A DNA stretch of 63,279 nucleotides, taken from Clostridia bacterium. GTDB taxonomy: Bacteria > Bacillota > Clostridia > UBA1381. Made by a program: the position numbers and the translations under genes. The number at the start of each line of letters is the position of its first letter. The first letter of the stretch is position 1. Of the stretch, positions 1 through 8,735 are shown one piece after another. The stretch covers positions 1 through 63,279 of the forward strand of contig JAFSXU010000071.1 in NCBI GenBank assembly GCA_017443895.1, in the 5' to 3' direction. The notes below the pieces were generated by a model, which did not search any database, was not told where the DNA came from, and was given only the letters and a program-made list of their open reading frames with translations.

Positions 1-174
1 ATGTATGTATGTATGAGCATACATCTTCATCATAGCAACAGTCAACACCTTTCCGTTATGTTATACATATTTTATCATAATATTTTTATGTTGTCAATAT
101 CAGGTATTTTAAAATTTATAAATTTGGGTTTATATGCGTAAATGGGAAATTGAAATTGTAGGGCACGCGCAATT

Positions 175-206
175 TTCAAAAAAAGGCCGTTACATTTGTA
201 ACAGCC
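175..206 (-). terminator. Terminator of the amino acid ABC transporter operon
   Basis: On the minus strand GGCTGTTAC and GTAACGGCC form a 9-bp stem (one G-U pair) around a short AT-rich loop, followed by a run of seven T. It lies just after the ATPase stop codon, so it should end the three-gene transporter transcript. Confidence 0.8.
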
Positions 207-213
207 TTTATTT

Positions 214-957
214 TTACAGCACTTTTGCCAAGAAATTCTTTAATCTATCGCTCTTTGGATTATCAAACAACTCCTCTGGGGTACCCTCTTCAACGATCTT
301 TCCGTCTGCCATAAATACCACCCTGCTTCCCACCTCACGGGCAAAGCCCATTTCGTGAGTTACAACAACCATGGTCATTCCTGCCTTTGCAAGATTTTTC
401 ATAACATCTAAAACCTCGCCTACCATTTCGGGGTCAAGTGCAGATGTCGGCTCGTCAAACAGCAGAACATCAGGCTCCATACACATTGCTCTTACAATCG
501 CAATTCTCTGTTTCTGTCCGCCCGAGAGCTGTGACGGATAAGCCTCGGCACGGTCGGAAAGTCCGACCCTTTCCAAAAGCTCCATTGCCTTTTTCTCGGC
601 ATCAGCCTTTGACATACCCTTTAATTTCATAGGTGCAATAGTCATATTCTTTAAAATCGTCATATTCGGGAACAGGTTAAAATGCTGGAAAACCATTCCC
701 ATTTTCTGGCGGTGCTTATTTATATTTACATGCGGTGCGGCAATATCCTCGCCGTCAAACATAATTGAACCCGATGTAGGAAGCTCCAAAAGGTTTAACG
801 ATCTTAAAAATGTGGACTTACCGCTTCCCGACGGGCCTATTACAACCACAACCTCACCCTTGTTAATATCGGTCGTTATTCCGTCAAGAGCCTTTACAGC
901 GCCGCCGTTATAATGCTTTTTTAAATCCTTTACCTCAATCAAAGCGTTATCTTTCAC
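214..957 (-). CDS. glnQ: Polar amino acid ABC transporter, ATP-binding subunit
   Basis: The cytoplasmic ATPase powers uptake of a polar amino acid through the permease encoded just upstream. Walker A GPSGSGKS lies near residue 41, the Q-loop glutamine near 90, the signature LSGGQ near 143, Walker B VLLFDE near 163 and the switch histidine near 200. The 247-residue length is normal for the GlnQ/HisP family. The start overlaps the permease end by 11 bp, showing translational coupling. The substrate (glutamine, cystine, arginine or other) cannot be told from sequence, so the symbol indicates the family. Confidence 0.92.
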   Translation of the reverse strand: MKDNALIEVKDLKKHYNGGAVKALDGITTDINKGEVVVVIGPSGSGKSTFLRSLNLLELPTSGSIMFDGEDIAAPHVNINKHRQKMGMVFQHFNLFPNMTILKNMTIAPMKLKGMSKADAEKKAMELLERVGLSDRAEAYPSQLSGGQKQRIAIVRAMCMEPDVLLFDEPTSALDPEMVGEVLDVMKNLAKAGMTMVVVTHEMGFAREVGSRVVFMADGKIVEEGTPEELFDNPKSDRLKNFLAKVL

Positions 958-1666
958 TCTTTCTCAATCTCCTTTCTATAACTCCTACAATCTTTGTAAG
1001 GCATACCACCATTACAAGATAGATAAGCGCAACCGCAATAAGCGGCATAAATGCGGAGAATGTTACACCACGAATGATATTTCCGCCTCGTGTAAGGTCT
1101 GTGATACCAACATAGCCGGCAACCGATGTTTCCTTCAGGAGCGCTATAAATTCATTTAACAGCGCAGGCAGGATTGCCTTCATAACCTGAGGTATAACTA
1201 TATATATCATAGTCTGGATATAGTTAAAGCCCAACGACCTGCCTGCCTCAAACTGACCGTTGTCAATTGACATTATACCGCCTCTGAAAATCTCGGCAAC
1301 ATATGCGGCCGAGTTTATTCCAAACGCAATAATTGCAACGCCCAAGCCGTTTTTAGCAGATGCAAAAACAATGTAGTACATTATCATAAGCTGTACAACC
1401 ACAGGCGTACCTCTGAAAATTGTAAGGTAGAGCTTACACACACCGTTAAAAAATGTCATAAGCACATATCCGATACCGCCCTGCCTTTTAAGGCTTTCCT
1501 GGTTCTTGTCGTATGTAGTTCTTACCGCCGCAACAATCATTCCGAGTACCACGCCGATAAGCGCCGCACACACTGTAATAATGATGGTATGCATAAGGCC
1601 TGTTGTGATATTATTCCAACGGTTATCCGTTACGAAATTGAGCACAAATTGTTCTTTAAAACTCAT
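947..1666 (-). CDS. Polar amino acid ABC transporter, permease subunit
   Basis: An inner-membrane permease of the HisM/GlnP type, 239 residues with about five hydrophobic segments. The family EAA loop is seen as [20 protein letters not shown] near the middle, where it contacts the ATPase. It sits between the binding lipoprotein and the ATPase genes on the same strand and forms one importer with them. The N-terminal part contains a longer than usual cytoplasmic loop (residues about 50-65, Lys/Arg rich). Substrate is not predicted. Confidence 0.9.
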   Translation of the reverse strand: MSFKEQFVLNFVTDNRWNNITTGLMHTIIITVCAALIGVVLGMIVAAVRTTYDKNQESLKRQGGIGYVLMTFFNGVCKLYLTIFRGTPVVVQLMIMYYIVFASAKNGLGVAIIAFGINSAAYVAEIFRGGIMSIDNGQFEAGRSLGFNYIQTMIYIVIPQVMKAILPALLNEFIALLKETSVAGYVGITDLTRGGNIIRGVTFSAFMPLIAVALIYLVMVVCLTKIVGVIERRLRKSER

Positions 1667-1690
1667 TTATTAAAATCCTTCCTTAACAAA

Positions 1691-1723
1691 TGAGGGTGAG
1701 CACAAAAACCTGACTCACCCTCA
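1691..1723 (-). promoter_or_regulatory. Intercistronic hairpin between binding protein and permease
   Basis: TGAGGGTGAG and CTCACCCTCA form a perfect 10-bp stem around a 13-nt loop, after the binding-protein stop and just before the permease ribosome site. There is no long T run. Such hairpins commonly stabilise the upstream message or partly terminate, giving more binding protein than permease; that role is inferred. Confidence 0.6.
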
Positions 1724-1734
1724 TAAAACTCCGA

Positions 1735-2487
1735 TTATTCAGCAGGAATGTACTTTGCGATAATCTTATCGATTGTTCCGTCTGCCTTTAACTCTGAAAT
1801 AGCTGCGTCTATATCTGCAAGCTTGTCATAGCCTTTCTGTGTGCAAAGAGCATACTCTTCCTCTGCGTATGTTGTATCGAGTATCTTCAAGCCCTCGTTT
1901 GCAGCAACATATGACTTAGCCGGCTCGTTATCAATGATAACGCAATCAATCTTACCTGCCATCAAAGCCGCAACGGCATCTGCACCTGTCTGGAATTCCT
2001 GAACACGGTCACTTCCCAAATCGTCTGTAGCATAAATATCACCGGTTGTTGATAACTGAACGCCTGCAACATATGTTGCGCCGTCTGCTAAGAGATCGTC
2101 AACTGTAGCAATAGGAGAATCCTCTCTTACAATAACCGACTGAATACCTGTTGCATATGACTGTGAGAAGTCCATACTTGCTTTTCTGTCCTCTGTTACT
2201 GTAATACCTGCAAGACCGATGTCATACTTGCCTGACTGAACGCCTGCTAAAACAGAGTCAAACTCGACATCTTCGATTTTTAACTCCATACCGAGCTTTT
2301 CGGCAATAGCCTGAGCGATTTCAGCGTCGATACCGACAATCTTGTCACCCTCGTAAAATTCATACGGCGGGAACTGTGCATTTGTTGCCATTGTAAGCAC
2401 CTTGTCTGATGAGTTACCGCAGCCTGCAATCATCATTGTTGATGCGAGCGCCGCAACTGCCAATACACATGATATTAACTTTTTCAT
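1735..2487 (-). CDS. Polar amino acid ABC transporter, substrate-binding lipoprotein
   Basis: An extracellular solute-binding protein (SBP family 3). Residues 1-23 form a lipoprotein signal with the lipobox MIAGC, so it is anchored to the outer face of the membrane. Family signatures include FPPYEFYEGDKIVGIDAEIA near 39 and DIGLAGITVTEDRK near 89. It is first in the operon, downstream of a good promoter, and is followed by an intercistronic hairpin. The 250-residue length is typical. It should deliver a polar amino acid to the permease. Confidence 0.92.
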   Translation of the reverse strand: MKKLISCVLAVAALASTMMIAGCGNSSDKVLTMATNAQFPPYEFYEGDKIVGIDAEIAQAIAEKLGMELKIEDVEFDSVLAGVQSGKYDIGLAGITVTEDRKASMDFSQSYATGIQSVIVREDSPIATVDDLLADGATYVAGVQLSTTGDIYATDDLGSDRVQEFQTGADAVAALMAGKIDCVIIDNEPAKSYVAANEGLKILDTTYAEEEYALCTQKGYDKLADIDAAISELKADGTIDKIIAKYIPAE

Positions 2488-2527
2488 TTTTCTTTCCTTC
2501 TTTCAAAAAATTTTATTTACAACAATG

Positions 2528-2556
2528 AGTATAGTATATTTTTTTCCAAAAGTCAA
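2528..2556 (-). promoter_or_regulatory. Promoter of the amino acid transporter operon
   Basis: The minus strand reads TTGACT, 17 bases, then TATACT, a near-consensus vegetative promoter about 40 bp upstream of the binding-protein start. Confidence 0.75.
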
Positions 2557-2649
2557 TAGAATAGGTGGACAAAAATGAATTTTTATGATAAAATTTTTGT
2601 AAATTTGCGAATAAATATTCATTTGTGAATATTTTTAGGGGGTGCTACT

Positions 2650-3513
2650 ATCTCAGTACAGTTAAAACATTCATTATTTCTATTCATAGCGGCAACGATA
2701 TGGGGAGTCGCATTTGTTGCGCAGTCAAAGGGCATGGACTATATCGGCCCGTTTACTTTTGCGTTTTTAAGATCGGTAATTGCGGTTATTGTACTTGTTC
2801 CCATGTCGATTTTGAGCAAGGAAAAATCACAGGATATAAAAACCACCGTAAAAGGTGGTATTATATGCGGTCTTGCATTGGGTATTGCAAACTGCTTCCA
2901 GCAATACGGTATTTTATACACAACAAGCGGTAAGGCAGGCTTTATAACCGCACTCTACATTATAATGATACCGATTGCATATATGATATTTTATAGAAGA
3001 AAAGCAACACCGCTTGTATGGATCTCGGTATTGCTTTCTACTGTAGGAATATATCTTTTATGCGTAAATGAAAACTTTTCAATAAACCGAGGCGATATAT
3101 TTGTATTTTTCTGCGCCGTTTCATACACCGCGCAGATAATGGCAGTTTCAAAATATTCGCCTGAGATAAACGCATATTTATTATGCGCCATGCAATTTGC
3201 GGTTGCGGGAATAATCGCTCTTCCGCTCATGCTGTTTTTGGAGTCGCCTACAATAGGCGGTGTCTGTAAATCCTGGCTTCCGCTTCTCTACACTGGCGTT
3301 TTATCAAGCGGAGTTGCATACACGCTCCAGATTATCGGCGAAAGAGAGCTAAACCCGACCGTTGCGGCAATTATTATGAGCCTTGAATCGTGCATAAGCG
3401 TTATTGCAGGCTGGTTAATATTGGGACAGTCGCTTACTTTAAAAGAGATTTCGGGCTGTATAATAATGTTTATTGCTATAATCTTAGCGCAGCTGCCTGC
3501 TAAAAATCAGTGA
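2650..3513 (+). CDS. DMT-superfamily (EamA) transporter with apparent AUC start
   Basis: A ten-helix inner-membrane metabolite exporter of the EamA/DMT type. The open frame begins after a stop at 2626-2628 and encodes a full first helix ending TIWGVAFVAQSKGMDYIG, the usual family N terminus. No ATG, GTG or TTG exists in frame before ATG 2734, and that ATG would delete helix 1 and lacks a well-spaced ribosome site. An AGGGGG ribosome site at 2637-2642 sits 7 nt before ATC at 2650, giving 287 residues, the normal length. Either AUC is used as start or a G-to-C or indel change hit the start. The 3' end overlaps the convergent amidase gene by 7 bp. Substrate unknown. Confidence 0.75.
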   Translation: MSVQLKHSLFLFIAATIWGVAFVAQSKGMDYIGPFTFAFLRSVIAVIVLVPMSILSKEKSQDIKTTVKGGIICGLALGIANCFQQYGILYTTSGKAGFITALYIIMIPIAYMIFYRRKATPLVWISVLLSTVGIYLLCVNENFSINRGDIFVFFCAVSYTAQIMAVSKYSPEINAYLLCAMQFAVAGIIALPLMLFLESPTIGGVCKSWLPLLYTGVLSSGVAYTLQIIGERELNPTVAAIIMSLESCISVIAGWLILGQSLTLKEISGCIIMFIAIILAQLPAKNQ

Positions 3514-4106
3514 GTGCGTACATATTGGCATATTTTTCTTAAAAGCCAGTATATATTTTTATCCGCACCTTTTTTAAGCCACAGAGAGCTGTCTGTGATT
3601 ATGCCACGGTGATTAAGCTCCCATACAATATCGTTAAGGCGAGTATATTCCTGTCCTGCGATATTGCGGTAGTTATTTTTTATCTCCGATAGCGGAAAGT
3701 TTTTACCTGGGCAGTTGCTTTGCCCCACCTCTTTGTGTCCCACAATTGAGGCAACAGGATAATACTTGTCCTTTAAATATACCAAAAGCTCACATATTGC
3801 CTTTTTCTGTGCCTCGGGCATGGTTTCGGTCATATAGCTACCCTCGGCACAAATCCCTATTGATCGGCTGTTCATTCCGCTTACATGTGCGCCCATGGTA
3901 TCAAGCGGTCTGCCCCTATAGATTGTGCCGTCCTTTCGTACAAAGAAATGGTAGCCTATCCCTGCCCAGCCGTTTTGCTTGTGCCAGCTATCCACCTGTT
4001 CGACACTGCATTTTGATGCCTCGGCATGATGCAAGACTATATAATCGGTTCTCGGTCTTTTTGACAAAGAGCTTGCCCATTTTATGTTAGTCTCTATTAT
4101 ATTCAC
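3507..4106 (-). CDS. Phage endolysin, N-acetylmuramoyl-L-alanine amidase
   Basis: A zinc amidase of the Amidase_2/PGRP family that cuts the MurNAc-L-Ala bond for lysis. The Zn-ligand pattern is visible: YIVLHHAEA near residue 23, GYHFFVRKDG near 52, and VGHKEVGQSNCPGK near 120, where His and Cys match the T7 lysozyme ligands. The start is GTG with AAGGAG upstream, overlapping the holin end by 20 bp, the classic holin-lysin arrangement. No signal peptide is present, fitting holin-dependent release. It is the last gene of the particle operon, and its stop overlaps that of the DMT gene. Confidence 0.88.
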   Translation of the reverse strand: MNIIETNIKWASSLSKRPRTDYIVLHHAEASKCSVEQVDSWHKQNGWAGIGYHFFVRKDGTIYRGRPLDTMGAHVSGMNSRSIGICAEGSYMTETMPEAQKKAICELLVYLKDKYYPVASIVGHKEVGQSNCPGKNFPLSEIKNNYRNIAGQEYTRLNDIVWELNHRGIITDSSLWLKKGADKNIYWLLRKICQYVRTH

Positions 4107-4509
4107 TTTCCTGCTCCTTATCCTTGTCCCTTAACTGCATAAGTGTATTTTTTAAAACATCGGGTAACGGGATAAATACCGCCGCATTTTCCAATATTGA
4201 AATACCCTCATTTGCTATAAAAAACATTATTGTAATATCCCTGATGATGATTGCATCACCTACAATTTTCTGTAACACTACCGATAAAACCACTACCAAG
4301 AACATTACAAACTTCTTTATTAAGCCCTTAAAGCCTATCTCTGACGACAGCTCCTTATTGTATATGGCCTTTATTACTCCCAATATGTAATCAAGCACAG
4401 TCATTATAAGCAGTGCTTTTATAAGAATATCAAATCCGCCAAAGGCGCTTGATATAATCCCTCCGGCTATTCCGACAACTATAGCCACAGTATTAAATAG
4501 TCTGTCCAT
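4087..4509 (-). CDS. Phage holin (toxin secretion/phage lysis holin family)
   Basis: A small membrane protein of 140 residues with about three or four hydrophobic segments and a charged C-terminal tail (LRDKDKEQESEYNRD). It matches the holin_4_1 family, which opens the membrane for the endolysin. The segment LIMTVLDYILGVIKA with the following KGLIKKF is typical of that family. Its GGAGG ribosome site sits across the stop of the baseplate gene, and its end overlaps the amidase start, so lysis genes are translationally coupled to the tail operon. Confidence 0.85.
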   Translation of the reverse strand: MDRLFNTVAIVVGIAGGIISSAFGGFDILIKALLIMTVLDYILGVIKAIYNKELSSEIGFKGLIKKFVMFLVVVLSVVLQKIVGDAIIIRDITIMFFIANEGISILENAAVFIPLPDVLKNTLMQLRDKDKEQESEYNRD

Positions 4510-4511
4510 TT

Positions 4512-5672
4512 TTATGCCTCCATTATATTATTTTTAGGTGTTACAAATTCAATAAACCCATAAAACACATCATGCACGCCCTCTCTTATATTGTCATCAA
4601 AAACAAAACCGATATTTCCGTCATACTCTAACTTAAAGCTGTCAACAATACATGGCTCGCTTTGAGAAGCATAGATAGCATAATTTGTGACAATTTTCAC
4701 ATCCATCAATTCGTTTATTTCAATGAAATCATTAAAAACAACACATCTATCAGTCCAAAGTGCCGGATTTTTGTCAAGCAATTCGCTATCAGTCAAGCTG
4801 AATGTTGCACGCCATATCGGCGTACCGTCAACCCAAACGCCTACCTGCGTGGGTGTAGATAAATAGCTTATAAACGGCTTTAATGTTTTTGGTGTTACGG
4901 GCTTATACTGTTCTGTGCCTGTCGCCACCTCTTCATCAGTTGCAGGATTTATCTGAAGTTGTCCTGCTCCGTCACGGTATATGCCACGGTCTGCACGGGC
5001 ATTTATGTATGTAACTCCCGTCTGCTCATCTACCACCAGTCCCGACCTGTTCTGACCGCCGGCGCTTGCAAGTAATTTTATCATGCCAAGCTGTGTAGGT
5101 GATGCAACGGTGTCCTTGTCCGCTTTTTGGCTTAGCTTTTCATCTAAGTCCGTAATATCTCCCGATAGCTCCTTACACTCATTTTCAAGATTTTTGACCC
5201 TTGCATTGGTTTCCTCGACCCAGTTATCGCTTTTGTAATCGGATATTTCCTTACCCAACACAGCAGGCTCTATCTCTATAGGAAACCGTACAGATTTTAC
5301 GGTTATTACCTCTTTATGCGCATCAAGTCCGTCAAATTCAAGGTTTATAACAAGTATTCCCTTGCACGCTGTAGCATTTTTTGACACCGCCCATGAAAAT
5401 CTTAATTTATCATCGGAATACTCAACATTTACCGCCCTTTCATAAAATGTGCCGTTTGCATTTTTGTAGATAATTGAAATGACTGTAGCTGTAAGGTCAA
5501 CTCCGTTATAGAACCTGTCCGTTTCAAAGGTCAGAATATCGGCGTTTTCCTCGCCCTGTATAATGCGCGGCAGGTTTTGTGTGTGAACCTTTTTTTGTGT
5601 GATTGGTATAATCAGGGTGCTATCGAGATTATCATAATCACCGTCATGCGGTATTCTTGTCCACTCGCTCAT
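4512..5672 (-). CDS. Phage baseplate upper protein (BppU-like)
   Basis: The N-terminal 150 residues resemble the BppU domain that links receptor-binding proteins to a siphophage baseplate (beta-rich, with VISIIYKNANGTFYER near 66). A coiled coil follows near residues 165-190 (NARVKNLENECKELSGDITD). Next is a short TQLGMIKL segment like those in tail fibres, then a beta-rich C-terminal domain that may bind the cell surface. It lies between the fibre-like gene and the holin, as expected. Host range determination is inferred from position. Confidence 0.75.
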   Translation of the reverse strand: MSEWTRIPHDGDYDNLDSTLIIPITQKKVHTQNLPRIIQGEENADILTFETDRFYNGVDLTATVISIIYKNANGTFYERAVNVEYSDDKLRFSWAVSKNATACKGILVINLEFDGLDAHKEVITVKSVRFPIEIEPAVLGKEISDYKSDNWVEETNARVKNLENECKELSGDITDLDEKLSQKADKDTVASPTQLGMIKLLASAGGQNRSGLVVDEQTGVTYINARADRGIYRDGAGQLQINPATDEEVATGTEQYKPVTPKTLKPFISYLSTPTQVGVWVDGTPIWRATFSLTDSELLDKNPALWTDRCVVFNDFIEINELMDVKIVTNYAIYASQSEPCIVDSFKLEYDGNIGFVFDDNIREGVHDVFYGFIEFVTPKNNIMEA

Positions 5673-5684
5673 AATATTCCTCCT

Positions 5685-6527
5685 TTAATGCACCACAATC
5701 TCACTGTCCGATTTGATTGCGATGTAGTAATATGTCGCATTACTTGAATTGCAATCACCCGAAACACTAAATCCGTTTTGTGTTATTGTTATTCCACAGT
5801 CTGACGGGTATCCGTCTAAAGCAAAACCACCCCTATTTTCAAACTGTCCGCCGATATGCGCGCCAAAACCGTTGGTGCTTACCGTTAATACCGCTTTGGG
5901 GCTGTAGCCTAAATTGATTTCCCTGTCAGTTGTTCCGTTACCTGTATATACTCCAAACCCAAACGGGGACAGATAAGTATTTACTCTTTGTGTAAGTGCA
6001 GATAAATCCGCATTGGTATCTGAAATATCATCATCAAGCTCTTGCTTATACCGATTAACGGTTGTTTTGTCCGCCTTATCGGCTAATGCGCCATCTACCT
6101 CATTTGTGTCATAATAGGCTCTTAATTTTGTGTCCATTATGTCCTCGATAGTCTGCCCGTCAACCGTTACCTCGCCTATTATAATATCGTCTATTACCGA
6201 CCTTACCGCATAGTCAAGATAATACGGTGTTATGGGCTTGTGTTCATCTGTCTGTCTTTGAATATCCGCCTCGGTTGCAGGGTCTGTTTCAAGCCAGTTT
6301 ATATCGTTTATCCTGATACCGCCCTCTGCAGCAACATTGATTGTGCCCTCATCAGTCACCTCTAAGCCGTCGCCGACCTTTATAACTCCTGCTGTTTCAT
6401 TGGTTGCATAGTCGGTAGTTGAAACCCTGTTGTTTACCTCTGTCTGGATAGTTGAAAAGTTGTCCTTTACTATCTGCCACCAGTCTTTTAGCTTTGTAAA
6501 TCCGTCAAAATTCAAATTCAGTTGCAT
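5685..6527 (-). CDS. Tail fibre / receptor-binding-like protein
   Basis: A 280-residue structural protein. Its N terminus (LNFDGFTKLKDWWQIVKDNF) and repeats such as TNETAGVIKVGDGLEVTDEG resemble tail-fibre knob segments. A short coiled stretch (residues about 160-180, ending LSALTQRVNTYL) leads to a compact beta-rich C-terminal domain. The segment ETDPATEADIQRQTDEHKPI resembles NPATDEEVATGTEQYKPVTP in the neighbouring baseplate protein, suggesting a shared module. The role as a receptor-binding tip is inferred from position between Tal and BppU. Confidence 0.65.
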   Translation of the reverse strand: MQLNLNFDGFTKLKDWWQIVKDNFSTIQTEVNNRVSTTDYATNETAGVIKVGDGLEVTDEGTINVAAEGGIRINDINWLETDPATEADIQRQTDEHKPITPYYLDYAVRSVIDDIIIGEVTVDGQTIEDIMDTKLRAYYDTNEVDGALADKADKTTVNRYKQELDDDISDTNADLSALTQRVNTYLSPFGFGVYTGNGTTDREINLGYSPKAVLTVSTNGFGAHIGGQFENRGGFALDGYPSDCGITITQNGFSVSGDCNSSNATYYYIAIKSDSEIVVH

Positions 6528-6530
6528 ATA

Positions 6531-7907
6531 TTATTCCTCCGTTAAAATTTTCTTGCCGTCTATGGTAAGATTACCGCCTGTTACCTTTAATACCTTACCG
6601 CCTACGGTAATCTGTGAGCAGTTAAAGGTCATATTTCCGCTTGTGTCAAAGCCTATTGCCTGCACTCCGTTTTTATCGTATACCGTAAAAACATAATTGC
6701 TCCCCGATATACCGATATTAACCTTTGTATTGTTATTGACAATAACCCGTATCAGCTTATCCGAGGTCTGTGTACCCGATGCGGATATGTTTACATTATC
6801 GGTTGTAGTGGACACCGCACCTGTAACATTGTGGGCTGTGATTTTTCCCGAATTTGTTGAAACCTTACTGTACCTTCCTGCCAGCTTTCCCATTTGAGCC
6901 ATGTAAAAAGCCATATCCTTTTTAACTCTGCCAATGGTTATACTCGTTTCCTTCGGTTCATACGGATAATACTCACGCTTTATTATCCGCTCCTCATAGC
7001 TGTTGCCGTCAATATCGGTTATGATAACGCTGTCGCCTAAGTTAAAGCTGTTTTCGCCCTCGATTATTTTTGCAAGGTCAATAACACTTCCCTCTATTGT
7101 AATTGATGGAATGTCAATCCTGTCCTTGTTCCGCTCATCAAATTCCCATATGGCGTGCTTGTAAATATCCTGAGGCTTGGTATAATCGCTGTAATCCTTA
7201 TACCCGACCTTTAGCCCGTATTTTTCAATGCTCTCCACACTGTCAATATACGGTGCTCCTATGTATTGATCCATTGTTGCATCGTCCTTGCCGTAGGCGT
7301 ACAGACGGTTTACAATATCGCCCATATCCCTTGTAATTGTCAGAGCCGATACATTTTTTCTAAGGTCAAGCTTTGTTTTTTTATCTGTCCCCAACCTCTC
7401 AATAAGCGCAACGCTTTTGTTGTCCTTATACACCTCGCCAAAACCGCAGTTTTCAATAACCGATTGCATAACGCCTTTAGGCGAGGTCTTATCAACGGCG
7501 AAAAAGTCAATCAAAAATCCGTCGTTCCCGACTAAATCATCTCGGTCGGATATCAAGGTTATTCCCGAGCCCTGGAATGCCGTCTGTAAAACCGCTTGCG
7601 GATTTACTCCGATATGGTCTGAAATCATGGGGATATGCACCGTGGGACTGTCCGCATCATAAATATGCATAGCACTAACCCTTATCATTTCCATAGACGC
7701 ATCAATAACGCTTATTATTCTGTAAAACTGTCCCTCGCACTCGACTAAGTTATTTACCTTTATATTTTTACATTTTGCATTTTGGGGATAATAGAAACTA
7801 AGCGTGTAATCCTCATTTATCGACTCCGATATTACAACAGAGTCCGCCTCGCCTATGTAATCTAAAAAGGTTAAATTGCTGTAATCCCCGTCATAGAGCT
7901 TAAGCAT
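6531..7907 (-). CDS. Phage tail protein (Tal / prophage endopeptidase tail family)
   Basis: A 458-residue tail-tip protein of the Prophage_tail (PF06605-like) family. The N terminus is typical: a short strand-rich start, then SVVISESINEDYTLSFYYP and VECEGQFYRI near 57. It forms the tail-hub trimer below Dit. The C-terminal third is Thr/Ser/Asn rich and beta-like (TGAVSTTTDNVNISASGTQT), a fibre-like extension without an obvious peptidase domain. Its start overlaps the Dit end by 8 bp. Confidence 0.8.
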   Translation of the reverse strand: MLKLYDGDYSNLTFLDYIGEADSVVISESINEDYTLSFYYPQNAKCKNIKVNNLVECEGQFYRIISVIDASMEMIRVSAMHIYDADSPTVHIPMISDHIGVNPQAVLQTAFQGSGITLISDRDDLVGNDGFLIDFFAVDKTSPKGVMQSVIENCGFGEVYKDNKSVALIERLGTDKKTKLDLRKNVSALTITRDMGDIVNRLYAYGKDDATMDQYIGAPYIDSVESIEKYGLKVGYKDYSDYTKPQDIYKHAIWEFDERNKDRIDIPSITIEGSVIDLAKIIEGENSFNLGDSVIITDIDGNSYEERIIKREYYPYEPKETSITIGRVKKDMAFYMAQMGKLAGRYSKVSTNSGKITAHNVTGAVSTTTDNVNISASGTQTSDKLIRVIVNNNTKVNIGISGSNYVFTVYDKNGVQAIGFDTSGNMTFNCSQITVGGKVLKVTGGNLTIDGKKILTEE

Positions 7908-8724
7908 ATAAATCGCCTCCTAAATCCCATACGCACTTTGGTCGGTAGTCGATACTTATCGTGTATTCGCCCTCGGTATCTGATGTAAAGTACAGCTTGT
8001 CTAAAATTTCAAAGAACTCACCAAAGCCCTCGATTATCTCATTGTTTTGCGTTACCCTTTGCAGTATAAAATCAAATACAATGTCAGAGCCCTCGGCGGA
8101 TATTGACAAATCGCCGTTTGATAGGGTGTATTTTCCGTTTTCTCCTGTAATATGGATAATAGGAACAATAGGGCGTGTTCCGTAGTTTGGTAAGTTAAAT
8201 TCCGTTACCTCACTATCAAGCTGATTTATGGTATACTCCTGTTCGGTTGTAAGTAATAAATTGCTGTTAAGTATAATATCACTGTCAAGCAAAGGCCCCT
8301 CAGACATTGTAAATACACTCTCCGCAAATGCGCCCACATCAAATACAACCGTTAAAATTGCCTTTTTGCCACGGGTTTCGGGCGCATATGAAATATCCTG
8401 ATTGACTCTCGCTTTCCACCTTACATTTTTTGTATCGTCAAAAATCAGATACCCGCTTCCGCAAAGCCAGGCTGCAATATTTCCTACCTTTCGGTTTAGC
8501 CCCTCCAAATTATCCGCAAACACCTGTAGACTTACCGACATTTCACGCTTGTTGTAAAACTCACGCCCATACGGATTTGCCTCGGTAAAATCGTACTCGC
8601 CGTCCTGTAACATAGCGGAATATGTATAGGTTTTAACAGACGGAATAATAGGTCTGTTGTTTGTTTTTACAACACAGCCGAATGTTGAGCTGTGCCTGTT
8701 TTTAAATGTAAATCCATTATTCAT
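7900..8724 (-). CDS. Phage distal tail protein (Dit, Sipho_tail family)
   Basis: A 274-residue distal tail hub protein. The N terminus GFTFKNRHSSTFGCVVKTNN and the belt region DGEYDFTEANPYGREFYNKR near 57 match the Sipho_tail family, which forms the hexameric ring joining the tail tube to the baseplate. The order tape measure, Dit, Tal is the classic siphophage order and argues against a contractile tail; no sheath gene is present. Confidence 0.85.
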   Translation of the reverse strand: MNNGFTFKNRHSSTFGCVVKTNNRPIIPSVKTYTYSAMLQDGEYDFTEANPYGREFYNKREMSVSLQVFADNLEGLNRKVGNIAAWLCGSGYLIFDDTKNVRWKARVNQDISYAPETRGKKAILTVVFDVGAFAESVFTMSEGPLLDSDIILNSNLLLTTEQEYTINQLDSEVTEFNLPNYGTRPIVPIIHITGENGKYTLSNGDLSISAEGSDIVFDFILQRVTQNNEIIEGFGEFFEILDKLYFTSDTEGEYTISIDYRPKCVWDLGGDLYA

Positions 8725-8735
8725 ATCTGTTTACC

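Noticed and set aside
1..36. Minus-strand frame starting MMKMYAHTYIH and running off the left edge
   Set aside because: The ATG cluster sits in a TATG repeat, and the AGGTG site is 12 or more bases away. Too short to support as a gene.
2625..2933. GTG-started frame of 102 residues overlapping the exporter
   Set aside because: It is an out-of-frame reading of the exporter with no family pattern, though it could reflect an indel near the start.
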